5,593 bases of DNA, from positions 1 through 5,593 of the forward strand of contig CAUEBO010000106.1 in assembly GCA_958454405.1 (NCBI GenBank), read 5' to 3'. Positions 1 through 5,575 of the stretch are shown here, in pieces (position 1 is the first letter of the stretch; each line of letters opens with the position of its first letter). The notes below the pieces were generated by a model that saw only the letters and a program-made list of their open reading frames with translations, was not told the origin of the DNA and did not search any database. The translations under genes and the position numbers were made by a program. The DNA comes from an uncultured Eggerthellaceae bacterium (GTDB lineage: Bacteria; Actinomycetota; Coriobacteriia; Coriobacteriales; Eggerthellaceae).

Positions 1-54
1 GAACCGGGGGTGAAGGCTTTGCAGGCCTCTGCCTTACCACTTGGCCACGTCGCC
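1..54 (-). tRNA. tRNA-Cys (GCA), partial, cut by window start
   Basis: Read on the minus strand from 54, the sequence starts GGCGACGTGGCC, giving the acceptor and D-arm entry, then AAGTGGTAAGGC in the D-loop. The anticodon arm follows, with the seven-base loop CTGCAAA (anticodon GCA at 22-20), and the T-arm begins CCCCCGGTTC at the window edge. About 54 of an expected 74-75 bases are present; the T-loop remainder, 3' acceptor strand and any CCA lie outside. The layout matches bacterial tRNA-Cys closely. It lies 66 bases downstream of tRNA-Gly on the same strand, with a hairpin between them, and no convincing promoter of its own was seen. Confidence 0.9.
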
Positions 55-72
55 ACGCAGCGATCCGTCATG

Positions 73-110
73 AAAAAGGCCGGCCAAACCAAGCACGAAT
101 GACCGGCCTT
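73..110 (-). terminator. Terminator-like hairpin between tRNA-Gly and tRNA-Cys
   Basis: On the minus strand AAGGCCGG (110-103) pairs with CCGGCCTT (83-76). This is an 8-bp stem with a 19-base loop, followed by a run of T through position 73. The stem plus T-tract looks like an intrinsic terminator of the tRNA-Gly transcript. The large loop makes it weaker than usual, and the downstream tRNA-Cys has no clear promoter, so partial read-through or a processing role is possible. Confidence 0.6.
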
Positions 111-120
111 GCACTGACGA

Positions 121-196
<76 letters not shown>

Positions 197-209
197 ATCG
201 CGAGGAAAT

Positions 210-238
210 ATGATATCGGAACGAATCGGGACGCGCAA
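210..238 (-). promoter_or_regulatory. Promoter of tRNA-Gly with A/T-rich upstream element
   Basis: On the minus strand a -35-like TTGCGC (238-233) is followed after 17 bases by a -10 TATCAT (215-210), 13 bases before the tRNA 5' end. Directly upstream of the -35, at about 240-270, is an A/T-rich stretch with runs of A and T. It resembles the UP element that strengthens stable-RNA promoters. The -35 is a weak match; spacing and position are good. Confidence 0.65.
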
Positions 239-282
239 GCCTTTTTTTCAATTCGGCAAAAATTCAAAAGGCCCGCCCAAGG

Positions 283-314
283 AAACGGCCGGCGCATCGC
301 CGCGCCGGCCGTTT
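283..314 (-). terminator. Intrinsic terminator of the CoA-transferase gene
   Basis: A perfect 13-bp inverted repeat has arms at 283-295 and 302-314 and a 6-base loop. It lies 21 bases past the stop codon of the minus-strand CoA-transferase gene. On the minus strand the stem ends in GTTT, followed by CCTT, so the U-tract is short and broken. The very stable GC-rich stem and its position still make it the likely transcript end. Confidence 0.75.
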
Positions 315-335
315 CGGATTCCGCGTTTCCGTTCC

Positions 336-1631
336 TCAGCGCCCGTTGGGGCCGTAGGAGGGCTCCTCGATCAACGAGGGCACCTCGCCTTCGTAACAGC
401 GGACCCAGTTCTGCTCGGCGAAGCGCTGCACGTCCTCGCTGCTGTATCCGAGCTCCTCCATGACGGAGGCCGTGTCGAAGCCGACCGGCTTCGCGCGCGT
501 GATGACCGGGTCGCCGACGCTCTTCAAGCGCACGGGCGTGGTGGTGATGGCATGCTCGCCGATGCTGTCGTAGCGGATGGGGCGCAGGATGTCGTTGACG
601 TACGCCTCTTCGTCCTGCATCACGTCGTCCATGGTGTTGCACATGGCGTAGGGCACGTCCTTCTCCTTGAAGAGCGCCTCCCAGTACGCCCAGTCGTGCT
701 TGGCGAAGGCGTCGGCCATCATCTGGATGACCGTGCGCACTTCCCCGGTCGCGTTGATCTGCGCGCAATTGGTGTAGCGCTCGTCCTCGGCGTACTCGTC
801 GAGGCCGATCAAGCGCATGACGAAGGGGTACCACGCATCGTAGGAGCCGTAGCAGATCAAGAACCACACGCCGTCGGAGGTTTGGTAGGCGTTGTTGGTG
901 GGGCAGGGGGCTTCCTTGCGGTCCTTCGGGAAGGGCACGCCGAAGGGCTGGGCAACCACGGGGACCTGCATGGCCCACAGCGCCATGTGGTGCAGGTTCA
1001 CGGTCACCAGATCGCCTATGCCCGTCTTCTCGGCGCGCCACAGCGCGCTCATGAGCCCCATGCCCAGCGCGATGCTGGCGTTCCAGTCGCCGAACGCCGC
1101 GGGCATGTTGCCGGGCTGGAAGTGCTCTCCGGCCTGGGGTATGGACATCAGCAGCCCGCCGCGGGCTGAATAGCAGGTTGCGTCGAACCCCTTGGCGTCC
1201 TTCATGGGCCCGCGCTCGCCGTAGCCGCGCATCTGCCCGTACACGAGCTTGGGGTACTTCTCATGCAGCGTCTCGTAGTCGTAGCCCAAGCGCTGCAAAG
1301 ACGGGGTGCGCAGGCTGGTGACGAAGATGTCGGCCTTGTCCAGCAGCTTCGACATGATCTCGCGCCCCCCTTCGGCGCGCATGTCCAACGAGAGGAACTT
1401 CTTGTTGGCGTTGCTCATGTCGTAGGCGGGATTGTCCAGGCCGAGCTCGGGCATTCCGAACCCGGGTCCGTCCATGCGGTGGAGGTTGCCGGAAAGCGTC
1501 TCGACCTTGTAGACCGTGGCCCCCAGCTCTCCCAGCTGGCGGGGGCATGCGGGCATAGCGACGTAGTCGCCCAGCTCGATGACGACGAGGCCTTCAAGAC
1601 CTCGAGGCGCGTCCTTCTCAGTATCGACCAT
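336..1631 (-). CDS. Family III CoA-transferase (CaiB/BaiF), FldA/HadA-like
   Basis: This gene encodes a 431-residue cytoplasmic enzyme that should move coenzyme A between carboxylic acids. The whole length matches family III CoA-transferases, including an N-terminal Rossmann-like start (GLEGLVVIELGDYVAMPACP). The expected catalytic aspartate is D182 in AAFGDWNASIALG. From memory it is closest to phenyllactate/2-hydroxyisocaproate CoA-transferases (FldA, HadA). Shared stretches are SNANKKFLSLDM (73-84), YDYETLHEKYPKLVYGQ (117-133) and GFDATCYSARGG (148-159). This suggests an aryl- or 2-hydroxy-acid substrate, but the exact substrate cannot be read from sequence. The ATG at 1631 is preceded by AAGGAG six bases upstream; an in-frame extension to 1862 has no family similarity and was dropped. 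No dehydratase or acyl-CoA dehydrogenase partner is in the window, so it stands as a single-gene unit. A carnitine- or bile-acid-type CoA-transferase role is a less likely alternative. Confidence 0.93.
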   Translation of the reverse strand: MVDTEKDAPRGLEGLVVIELGDYVAMPACPRQLGELGATVYKVETLSGNLHRMDGPGFGMPELGLDNPAYDMSNANKKFLSLDMRAEGGREIMSKLLDKADIFVTSLRTPSLQRLGYDYETLHEKYPKLVYGQMRGYGERGPMKDAKGFDATCYSARGGLLMSIPQAGEHFQPGNMPAAFGDWNASIALGMGLMSALWRAEKTGIGDLVTVNLHHMALWAMQVPVVAQPFGVPFPKDRKEAPCPTNNAYQTSDGVWFLICYGSYDAWYPFVMRLIGLDEYAEDERYTNCAQINATGEVRTVIQMMADAFAKHDWAYWEALFKEKDVPYAMCNTMDDVMQDEEAYVNDILRPIRYDSIGEHAITTTPVRLKSVGDPVITRAKPVGFDTASVMEELGYSSEDVQRFAEQNWVRCYEGEVPSLIEEPSYGPNGR

Positions 1632-1701
1632 ATCCTTCTCCTTGTTTGTCCGTCCCCACTGGTACTCATAGGCAAGTGTAATCGGCGCTCTGCGGCTTCG
1701 T

Positions 1702-1729
1702 CTAATAGGAATCGGGCAGGTGTGAGCAA
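1702..1729 (-). promoter_or_regulatory. Candidate promoter of the CoA-transferase gene
   Basis: On the minus strand TTGCTC (1729-1724) lies 16 bases before TATTAG (1707-1702). Transcription would start near 1695, giving a leader of about 64 bases before the ATG at 1631. Both boxes match the sigma-70 consensus only moderately, and the -35 is weak, as expected for a promoter needing an activator. The repeats at 1748-1780 would sit about 58 and 80 bases upstream of the start point. Confidence 0.4.
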
Positions 1730-1747
1730 AAATTGAATACCCATTCG

Positions 1748-1780
1748 AAATGGCTTTCATCTCAATGCAAATGGTTTTCA
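1748..1780. repeat. Tandem 12-base direct repeat, possible regulator sites
   Basis: AAATGGCTTTCA (1748-1759) and AAATGGTTTTCA (1769-1780) differ at one base and start 21 bases apart, two helical turns. The first copy is also the right half of an imperfect dyad spanning 1734-1759 around TTCGAA, with TGAA and CC on the left mirrored by GG and TTCA on the right. An inverted copy, TGAAAACCAT, occurs at 1882-1891. The arrangement suits binding of a dimeric activator upstream of the CoA-transferase promoter; the binding protein is unknown. Confidence 0.5.
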
Positions 1781-1893
1781 GCCCGCTTCGCGCTCGGCTT
1801 CTTCCGGTCTCCCTGCTTCCTCGGGCCCTGCGGCCGTCCCGCTCCGGCAAACCGCCGAGCATCCTGCTGTGCGAATTTTTTTGAAAACCATCT

Positions 1894-1921
1894 TTGACTG
1901 ACGGCTTCGTTCTGGTAGACT
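1894..1921 (+). promoter_or_regulatory. Promoter of tRNA-Val
   Basis: TTGACT (1894-1899) and TAGACT (1916-1921) are separated by 16 bases. They lie about 40 bases before the tRNA 5' end. Immediately upstream, 1874-1891 holds a run of seven T and four A, a good UP-element candidate typical of strong stable-RNA promoters. Confidence 0.75.
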
Positions 1922-1932
1922 ATCACCTTGCT

Positions 1933-1946
1933 GGCGCGGGAGCGCC
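1933..1946 (+). other. Small leader hairpin before tRNA-Val
   Basis: GGCGC (1933-1937) pairs with GCGCC (1942-1946) around GGGA, which fits the stable GNRA tetraloop class. It lies in the transcribed leader, 16 bases before the tRNA. It may shield the 5' end or guide processing; short GC-rich stems are common by chance in this DNA. Confidence 0.3.
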
Positions 1947-1962
1947 GGCGGTTCGACAGCGT

Positions 1963-2037
<75 letters not shown>

Positions 2038-2047
2038 TGCTTGCACA

Positions 2048-2077
2048 GGCCGGGAACTTCGCGTTCCCGGCCTTTTT
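2048..2077 (+). terminator. Intrinsic terminator of tRNA-Val
   Basis: GGCCGGGAAC (2048-2057) pairs perfectly with GTTCCCGGCC (2063-2072) around the loop TTCGC, followed directly by five T (2073-2077). It is a strong rho-independent terminator in the plus direction. On the minus strand no T-run follows, so it should not act efficiently on the opposing zinc-ribbon gene. Confidence 0.92.
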
Positions 2078-2082
2078 CGTGC

Positions 2083-2101
2083 GCCGGGCATCTTGCCCGG
2101 C
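2083..2101 (-). terminator. Hairpin after the zinc-ribbon gene, weak terminator candidate
   Basis: GCCGGGCA (2083-2090) and TGCCCGGC (2094-2101) form an 8-bp stem with a three-base loop, 15 bases past the stop of the minus-strand zinc-ribbon gene. No T-tract follows on the minus strand, so it may stabilise the 3' end rather than terminate transcription on its own. Confidence 0.35.
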
Positions 2102-2116
2102 TGCGCGCCTGCCGCG

Positions 2117-2260
2117 CTATTCCACCTTCTCGAACTCGTGGTGCCCGCAGTTGGGGCAGGCGGGCAGCGCTTCGGCGTCGCTCGTGATGCGGACGATGTA
2201 TCCGCAGTGCTTGCAGCGGTACGCTCCCTCGCCCGGCTTGTCTCCGGTTCTGTACTCCAT
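2117..2260 (-). CDS. 47-residue zinc-ribbon protein
   Basis: This gene encodes a very small, probably cytoplasmic protein whose main feature is a four-cysteine zinc ribbon. The first knuckle is C16-x2-C19 (YRCKHCGYIV) and the second is C35-x2-C38 (LPACPNCGHHEFEKV). The N-terminus MEYRTGDKPGEGAY matches the short lead-in seen in small zinc-ribbon and rubredoxin-like proteins. Spacing and the LPxCPxCG pattern resemble the zinc-ribbon-containing DUF1451-type group more than true rubredoxin, which carries extra conserved aromatics. The ATG at 2260 is preceded by GGAAGGAG five bases upstream, a strong ribosome site that supports translation. No signal peptide or membrane segment is present. Function is unknown; RNA, protein or metal binding are all possible. 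It is divergent from the kinase gene, with 225 bases between the starts. Confidence 0.85.
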   Translation of the reverse strand: MEYRTGDKPGEGAYRCKHCGYIVRITSDAEALPACPNCGHHEFEKVE

Positions 2261-2409
2261 GGCAGCTCCTTCCATCGGGTGCGGTATCCGCAGGCTACCA
2301 TGGGCGCGCGGCGCGGGGGCGGCGGGCGGCATGCAGTTTCCCGACGGCTCGTTGACGGCGGATTGGGCGGCGGGTTCCGCCCGGTCGTGCAAACGGGGCC
2401 GGATTGGGG

Positions 2410-2415
2410 GATAAT
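2410..2415 (+). promoter_or_regulatory. Possible -10 element for the kinase-regulator operon
   Basis: GATAAT (2410-2415) is the best -10 match in the 225-base region between the zinc-ribbon and kinase starts. The matching -35 position, GTGCAA (2387-2392, 17-base spacing), is poor. The transcript would have a leader of about 64 bases containing a 7-bp hairpin (GGAAGCG 2434-2440 with CGCTTCC 2448-2454). A further inverted repeat, GGGCGG/CCGCCC at 2365-2382, lies upstream of the -35 and could be an operator or chance in GC-rich DNA. Confidence 0.3.
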
Positions 2416-2485
2416 GGTTCGTCGGCAGGGGGAGGAAGCGGCGCAGGCGCTTCCGGCGGATTGCGAACCGAAGGGGGGAAGCGCG

Positions 2486-3682
2486 ATGGGCGCCTCCAAT
2501 TTCAGCGAGCGGGCCCTGGCGGGGCGCGACGAGACGTACGCGGGAGCGATCCGCGCCATCCAGGAGCGCCACCGCTTCGACTTCGTTGCCTTGGGGCTCA
2601 CGGCGTTCATCGGGGCCCCGCTCAAATGGGTGTACAGCGCCGGGGCCACCGGCGAGCGCTACCGCCGCATCGTGCTCGCGCCGGGCCACGGCATCGGCGG
2701 CATCACCATCAAGGCGGGCAAGCCCATGATGTTCACCGACATCGACGAGGAGATCGACCCGCGCGAGTACTCGTCGTACCCCATCGTCTTCGCCGAGGAC
2801 CTGCGCAGTTTCTGCGCGCTGCCGCTCACGCGCGGCGGGCGCGTGGTGGCCGTGCTGCTGTGCGCGTTCCGCTCGGTGAGCGATCGGCACGAGGAGGCCT
2901 ATCGGCGCCTCATCGAGGACCTGGGCGGCGGGCTGTGCGATCTCGACGTCGTGTCGACCGACTTCCTGGATTTCGAGCGCATCGCGGCCGAGAAGCGATC
3001 GGAGTCGACGCGCAATCCCATATACGTCCGTTCCGAGCTGTCCCGCGCCATAGCCGCGCAGGAGGACGAGCGCAAGCGCATCTCGCGCGAGCTGCACGAC
3101 GGCATCGCCCAAGAGCTGCTGGGCGTTTCCTTCTTGCTCAAGCGGCTCTGTCCGCACGTCGACGAGGAGGGCGCCGCGCTGGTCGCGGATGCGGGGAACA
3201 ACATCGACCGCATCCTCGACGAGCTGCATAACATATCGGTGGAGCTGCGGCCTTCGACGCTCGATCATCTGGGCCTCGTCGCGGCGCTGCGCTCGCAGGC
3301 GGCGGTGTTCGAGAAGACCTACGGCGCCGAGATCGTGTTCGAGGGAGGCTTGTCGCAGGACCGGTTCGACCAGGCGCTCGAGACGCAGGCGTACCGCATC
3401 TGCCAGGAAGCCATCCTGAACGCCTGCAAGTACTCCGACACCGACCGGATCTACGTGACGGTGGAGGATACCGACGGATGGCTGCATGCGAGCGTGGTCG
3501 ATCACGGCCGCGGATTCGACGTCGAACGGCCCGAGGTCAAGGGGAGCGGCTGCGGGCTGCTCGGCATGCAGGAGCGGGCGCATGTCATCGGCGCCACGCT
3601 GACGATGGAGTCCGGCGCCGACGGCACGAAGGTCACGCTCGTCGCCCCCCTGCGCGGCGCAGAAGGAAGGGAGGGCGCATGA
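2486..3682 (+). CDS. GAF-domain sensor histidine kinase, NreB/DegS class
   Basis: This gene encodes a 398-residue cytoplasmic sensor kinase that should autophosphorylate and pass phosphate to the regulator encoded next. An N-terminal GAF-like domain (about 15-155) contains KWVYSAG (47-53), PGHGIGG (66-72) and a short hydrophobic core VAVLLCAF (121-128). A linker helix leads into the HisKA_3 dimerisation domain (about 185-255), with the acceptor H204 in ERKRISRELHDGIAQELLG. The ATP-binding domain follows, with the N-box EAILNACKYS (E308, N312), DHGRGFD (339-345) and GSGCGLLGM (353-361). No membrane segment or signal peptide is present, so the signal is internal. The cysteines do not form the NreB iron-sulfur pattern. 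The GAF layout resembles the nitrate-binding protein NreA, from memory, which would fit the adjacent nap genes; the ligand remains unproven. The ATG at 2486 follows a G-rich ribosome site (AGGGGGGAAG). An in-frame ATG at 2414 is possible but overlaps the best -10 candidate. Confidence 0.93.
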   Translation: MGASNFSERALAGRDETYAGAIRAIQERHRFDFVALGLTAFIGAPLKWVYSAGATGERYRRIVLAPGHGIGGITIKAGKPMMFTDIDEEIDPREYSSYPIVFAEDLRSFCALPLTRGGRVVAVLLCAFRSVSDRHEEAYRRLIEDLGGGLCDLDVVSTDFLDFERIAAEKRSESTRNPIYVRSELSRAIAAQEDERKRISRELHDGIAQELLGVSFLLKRLCPHVDEEGAALVADAGNNIDRILDELHNISVELRPSTLDHLGLVAALRSQAAVFEKTYGAEIVFEGGLSQDRFDQALETQAYRICQEAILNACKYSDTDRIYVTVEDTDGWLHASVVDHGRGFDVERPEVKGSGCGLLGMQERAHVIGATLTMESGADGTKVTLVAPLRGAEGREGA

Positions 3683-4323
3683 TCCGCGTCATGCTGGCCG
3701 ACGACCACGAAGTGGTGCGCGCCGGCTTCAAGATGATACTCGAGCAGGATCCCGATCTGGAAGTGGTGGCGGAGGCGGCCGACGGCGCGCAGGCGTACGC
3801 CATCGTCGCTCGGGAGCGGCCCGACATCCTGCTCATGGACATCTCCATGCCGCCGGGCCAAAGCGGCCTCGTCGCCTGCGAGAGGATAGCCAAGGACTTT
3901 CCGAGCACCAAGGTCGTCATCCTCACGATGTTCGCCGAGCCGGAATACCTGTTCTACACGCTGCGCGGCGGCGCTGCCGGCTACGTGCTGAAGAACTCCA
4001 CGTCCGAGGAGCTCGTGGCCGCGGTGCGCGCGGTCGCCGGAGGCGGCAGCTACATCCATCCCAAGATGGCGTCCCTGCTCACGAAGCAGCTCGCAGGGGG
4101 CGGCGAGGAGGACGACGGCTCCTACCGGCAGCTGTCGAACCGCGAGCTGGAGATCCTGCAGCTTCTTGCCAAGGGCTTCACGAACAAGGAGATATCCGAG
4201 CGGATATTCCTCTCCGTCAAGACCGTCGAGGCGCACCGCAGCAGGATATACCAGAAGCTGGAGCTCAAGTCGCGCGCCGATCTCGTGGACTACGCGTTGC
4301 GCCACAAACTGCTGAACCTGTGA
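3679..4323 (+). CDS. NarL/NreC-family response regulator
   Basis: This gene encodes a 214-residue DNA-binding regulator. The receiver domain (about 1-120) shows the acidic pair D8/D9, the phosphorylation site D54 in LLMDISMP, T83 and K105, all the conserved residues expected of an active receiver. A linker rich in Gly, Glu and Asp (139-148) joins it to a LuxR-type helix-turn-helix (about 150-210) with LSNRELEILQLLAKGFTNKE and VKTVEAHRSRIYQKLEL. The ATG overlaps the kinase stop in ATGA, so the two are translationally coupled and surely partners; GGAGGG precedes the start. Phosphorylation should promote dimerisation and DNA binding. Plausible targets are its own operon and the convergent nap genes, though sites cannot be assigned from the window. 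Its last 34 bases overlap the 3' end of napH on the other strand, with no terminator between them. Confidence 0.95.
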   Translation: MIRVMLADDHEVVRAGFKMILEQDPDLEVVAEAADGAQAYAIVARERPDILLMDISMPPGQSGLVACERIAKDFPSTKVVILTMFAEPEYLFYTLRGGAAGYVLKNSTSEELVAAVRAVAGGGSYIHPKMASLLTKQLAGGGEEDDGSYRQLSNRELEILQLLAKGFTNKEISERIFLSVKTVEAHRSRIYQKLELKSRADLVDYALRHKLLNL

Positions 4324-5273
4324 AGCCCGGCCGCTTCGGCGGACGGCGGAACGCTTTGCGCGTCTTGGGCCTTTTCGCCGGCCCGGGCCGGTTCAGGCGG
4401 CTTCGCGCCCGATCGCCCCAGGCCGAACGAGAGCGCCTGGGAAGGGCATGCGTCGATGCAGGATCCGCAGGCCATGCAGTCGCCGGCGCGCACGAATCCG
4501 TCCAATCCGGCGAGCATGGGGTCCAGGATGGCGGGATCGGCCAGGCAGGAGCGCTTGCAGGCGTCGCAGCCGATGCAGGCCGCACGGTCGAGCTTGACGT
4601 TCACCAAGCCCGCTCGCCCTATCGCTTCGTAGAAGCCGCCGAGCGGGCAGAGCGCCCGGCACCAGGTGCGGTGCCCCCAGAACAGCTCTGCGAGCATGAT
4701 GGCGGCCAGTGTCCAGACGCCCGTGACGGCGCCGAACAGAAGACCCTTGTTGAGCGCGCTGACGGGTGAGAACGCTTCGAACACCGGGATGCTCGCGATC
4801 GCCGAGAGGGCCACGACGGCCAGGGCGATCCAAAGCTTCGCATGGCGCGGGACGGGCGACTCGCGCACTTCGATGCCGAGCCTGCGCCGAATCGCGTCTT
4901 CGATCTCCAGCAGCAGGTTGACGGGGCAGACCCAGCCGCAGAACGCCCGTCCCCTTATCAACCCGTACACGATCAGCACCGGCAGGGCGGCCAGCAGCCA
5001 ATCGACGGAGAAGGACTTGGAGGCGGCTGCGGCCTGCAGCGCGGCGAACGGGTCCATGAGGTCGAATCCTTCGACCGAGGAGGACGACAGGCTGCCGAAG
5101 AAGGGCAGCCCGGCCGGAGCCGGAAGCGGGTCCTCGCCGCCGACTGACGTTCCGAACAGGTTCCAACCCGCCAGAAGCACCGGGGCGGCGAACAGCGCGA
5201 GCGCGGCCGCCTGCACGGCGTGGCGAATCCAGGACCAGCGGAACGCGCGCTGCGCGCCGGCTGTGCCGCTCAT
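4290..5273 (-). CDS. napH: NapH-type membrane iron-sulfur quinol dehydrogenase subunit
   Basis: This gene encodes a 327-residue membrane protein that, with NapG or a cytochrome, passes quinol electrons toward periplasmic nitrate reductase. Hydrophobic segments lie near 17-38, 91-107, 146-165 and 174-198. Between the first two is an outward loop (40-90). Two cysteine motifs typical of NapH follow membrane segments: FCGWVCP (C112, C116) and WCRALCP (C205, C209). A C-terminal ferredoxin domain holds two complete 4Fe-4S patterns: C233, C236, C239, C243 and C266, C269, C272, C276. The core aligns well with E. coli NapH (287 aa) from memory. The protein is longer because of a Pro/Ala-rich tail of about 40 residues (285-327) that has no family equivalent I know. 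The ATG overlaps the napD stop (ATGA), which fixes the start. NapH-like proteins also serve other systems (MauN, NosR/CcoG relatives), but napD next door favours nap. Confidence 0.93.
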   Translation of the reverse strand: MSGTAGAQRAFRWSWIRHAVQAAALALFAAPVLLAGWNLFGTSVGGEDPLPAPAGLPFFGSLSSSSVEGFDLMDPFAALQAAAASKSFSVDWLLAALPVLIVYGLIRGRAFCGWVCPVNLLLEIEDAIRRRLGIEVRESPVPRHAKLWIALAVVALSAIASIPVFEAFSPVSALNKGLLFGAVTGVWTLAAIMLAELFWGHRTWCRALCPLGGFYEAIGRAGLVNVKLDRAACIGCDACKRSCLADPAILDPMLAGLDGFVRAGDCMACGSCIDACPSQALSFGLGRSGAKPPEPARAGEKAQDAQSVPPSAEAAGLHRFSSLWRNA

Positions 5274-5527
5274 CGCGATCCTGCTCCGGCAAGGCTCGGG
5301 TCGTCTTCGAAGTTGGCGTACACGAGGTTGATGCCCGTGACGCCCGGGATGCCGATGAACCCGCTCGCGATGCCGTGCGAATCGTCGACGGTTTCGGCCT
5401 CGATGGTGACCACGACCTTGTGCCCGTTCGTCTCGTGCACTTCCACGCCCTCGCGCTTCGCGAGCTGCCGCGCCGCCTCGTCGGTGCGCTCGGGGTCCGT
5501 TTCCACGATAAGACTCGATATGACCAT
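5270..5527 (-). CDS. napD: NapD, nitrate reductase maturation chaperone
   Basis: This gene encodes an 85-residue cytoplasmic chaperone. NapD proteins bind the twin-arginine signal peptide of NapA and hold back export until the molybdenum cofactor and iron-sulfur cluster are inserted. Length and pattern fit the family: SSLIVETDPER (4-14) in the first strand, GVEVHETNGHKVVVTIEAET (27-46) in the central hairpin, and IPGVTGINLVYANFEDD (60-76) near the C-terminus, like the conserved V-x-x-V-x-L-V-Y segment of E. coli NapD. The ATG at 5527 has GAGGAG five bases upstream. Its stop overlaps the napH start by four bases, so the pair is co-translated. The client, probably NapA, should be encoded nearby, likely to the right of the window. 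A chaperone for another DMSO-reductase-family enzyme is the main alternative. Confidence 0.9.
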   Translation of the reverse strand: MVISSLIVETDPERTDEAARQLAKREGVEVHETNGHKVVVTIEAETVDDSHGIASGFIGIPGVTGINLVYANFEDDPSLAGAGSR

Positions 5528-5575
5528 GATGCTCCTCGCCTTCGTTCGTTGCGTTGTCCTCGGCGCCCCGATCGA

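Larger units (their letters stand above)
1632..1893. other. Gene-free regulatory stretch between CoA-transferase and tRNA-Val
   Basis: No credible coding frame was found here. The half next to the CoA-transferase (1632-1780) is comparatively A/T-rich and holds a candidate promoter and tandem repeats. The middle (1781-1872) is GC-rich with only a distant 7-bp inverted repeat (GCTCGGC at 1792-1798, GCCGAGC at 1854-1860). The right end (1874-1893) is a T-run followed by an A-run upstream of the tRNA-Val -35 and is likely its UP element. Confidence 0.7.

Noticed and set aside
210..1169. Plus-strand open frame of 319 codons opposite the CoA-transferase
   Set aside because: Its composition (Val, Gly, His, Ala rich) is that of an antisense shadow; it has no ribosome site, overlaps a terminator and shows no known motif.
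1792..1860. Structured RNA suggested by GCTCGGC/GCCGAGC
   Set aside because: A 7-bp pairing across a 55-base loop in GC-rich DNA is expected by chance and there is no supporting inner structure.
1632..1862. N-terminal extension of the CoA-transferase by 77 codons
   Set aside because: The extension has no similarity to the family, covers the promoter and repeats, and the ATG at 1631 has a strong ribosome site.
2414..2485. Kinase start at the upstream in-frame ATG
   Set aside because: It has no good ribosome site, overlaps the best -10 element, and adds 24 residues without domain character. The ATG at 2486 is favoured, though not proven.
2117..3583. Long minus-strand open frame (488 codons) opposite the kinase gene
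   Set aside because: Only its last 47 codons, the zinc-ribbon gene, look like protein. The rest is an Arg/Leu/Ala-rich mirror of the kinase, a common artefact in GC-rich coding DNA.
4331..4342. Short hairpin CCGC-TTCG-GCGG as terminator of the regulator gene
   Set aside because: The stem is only four pairs, no T-tract follows, and it lies inside napH coding sequence.
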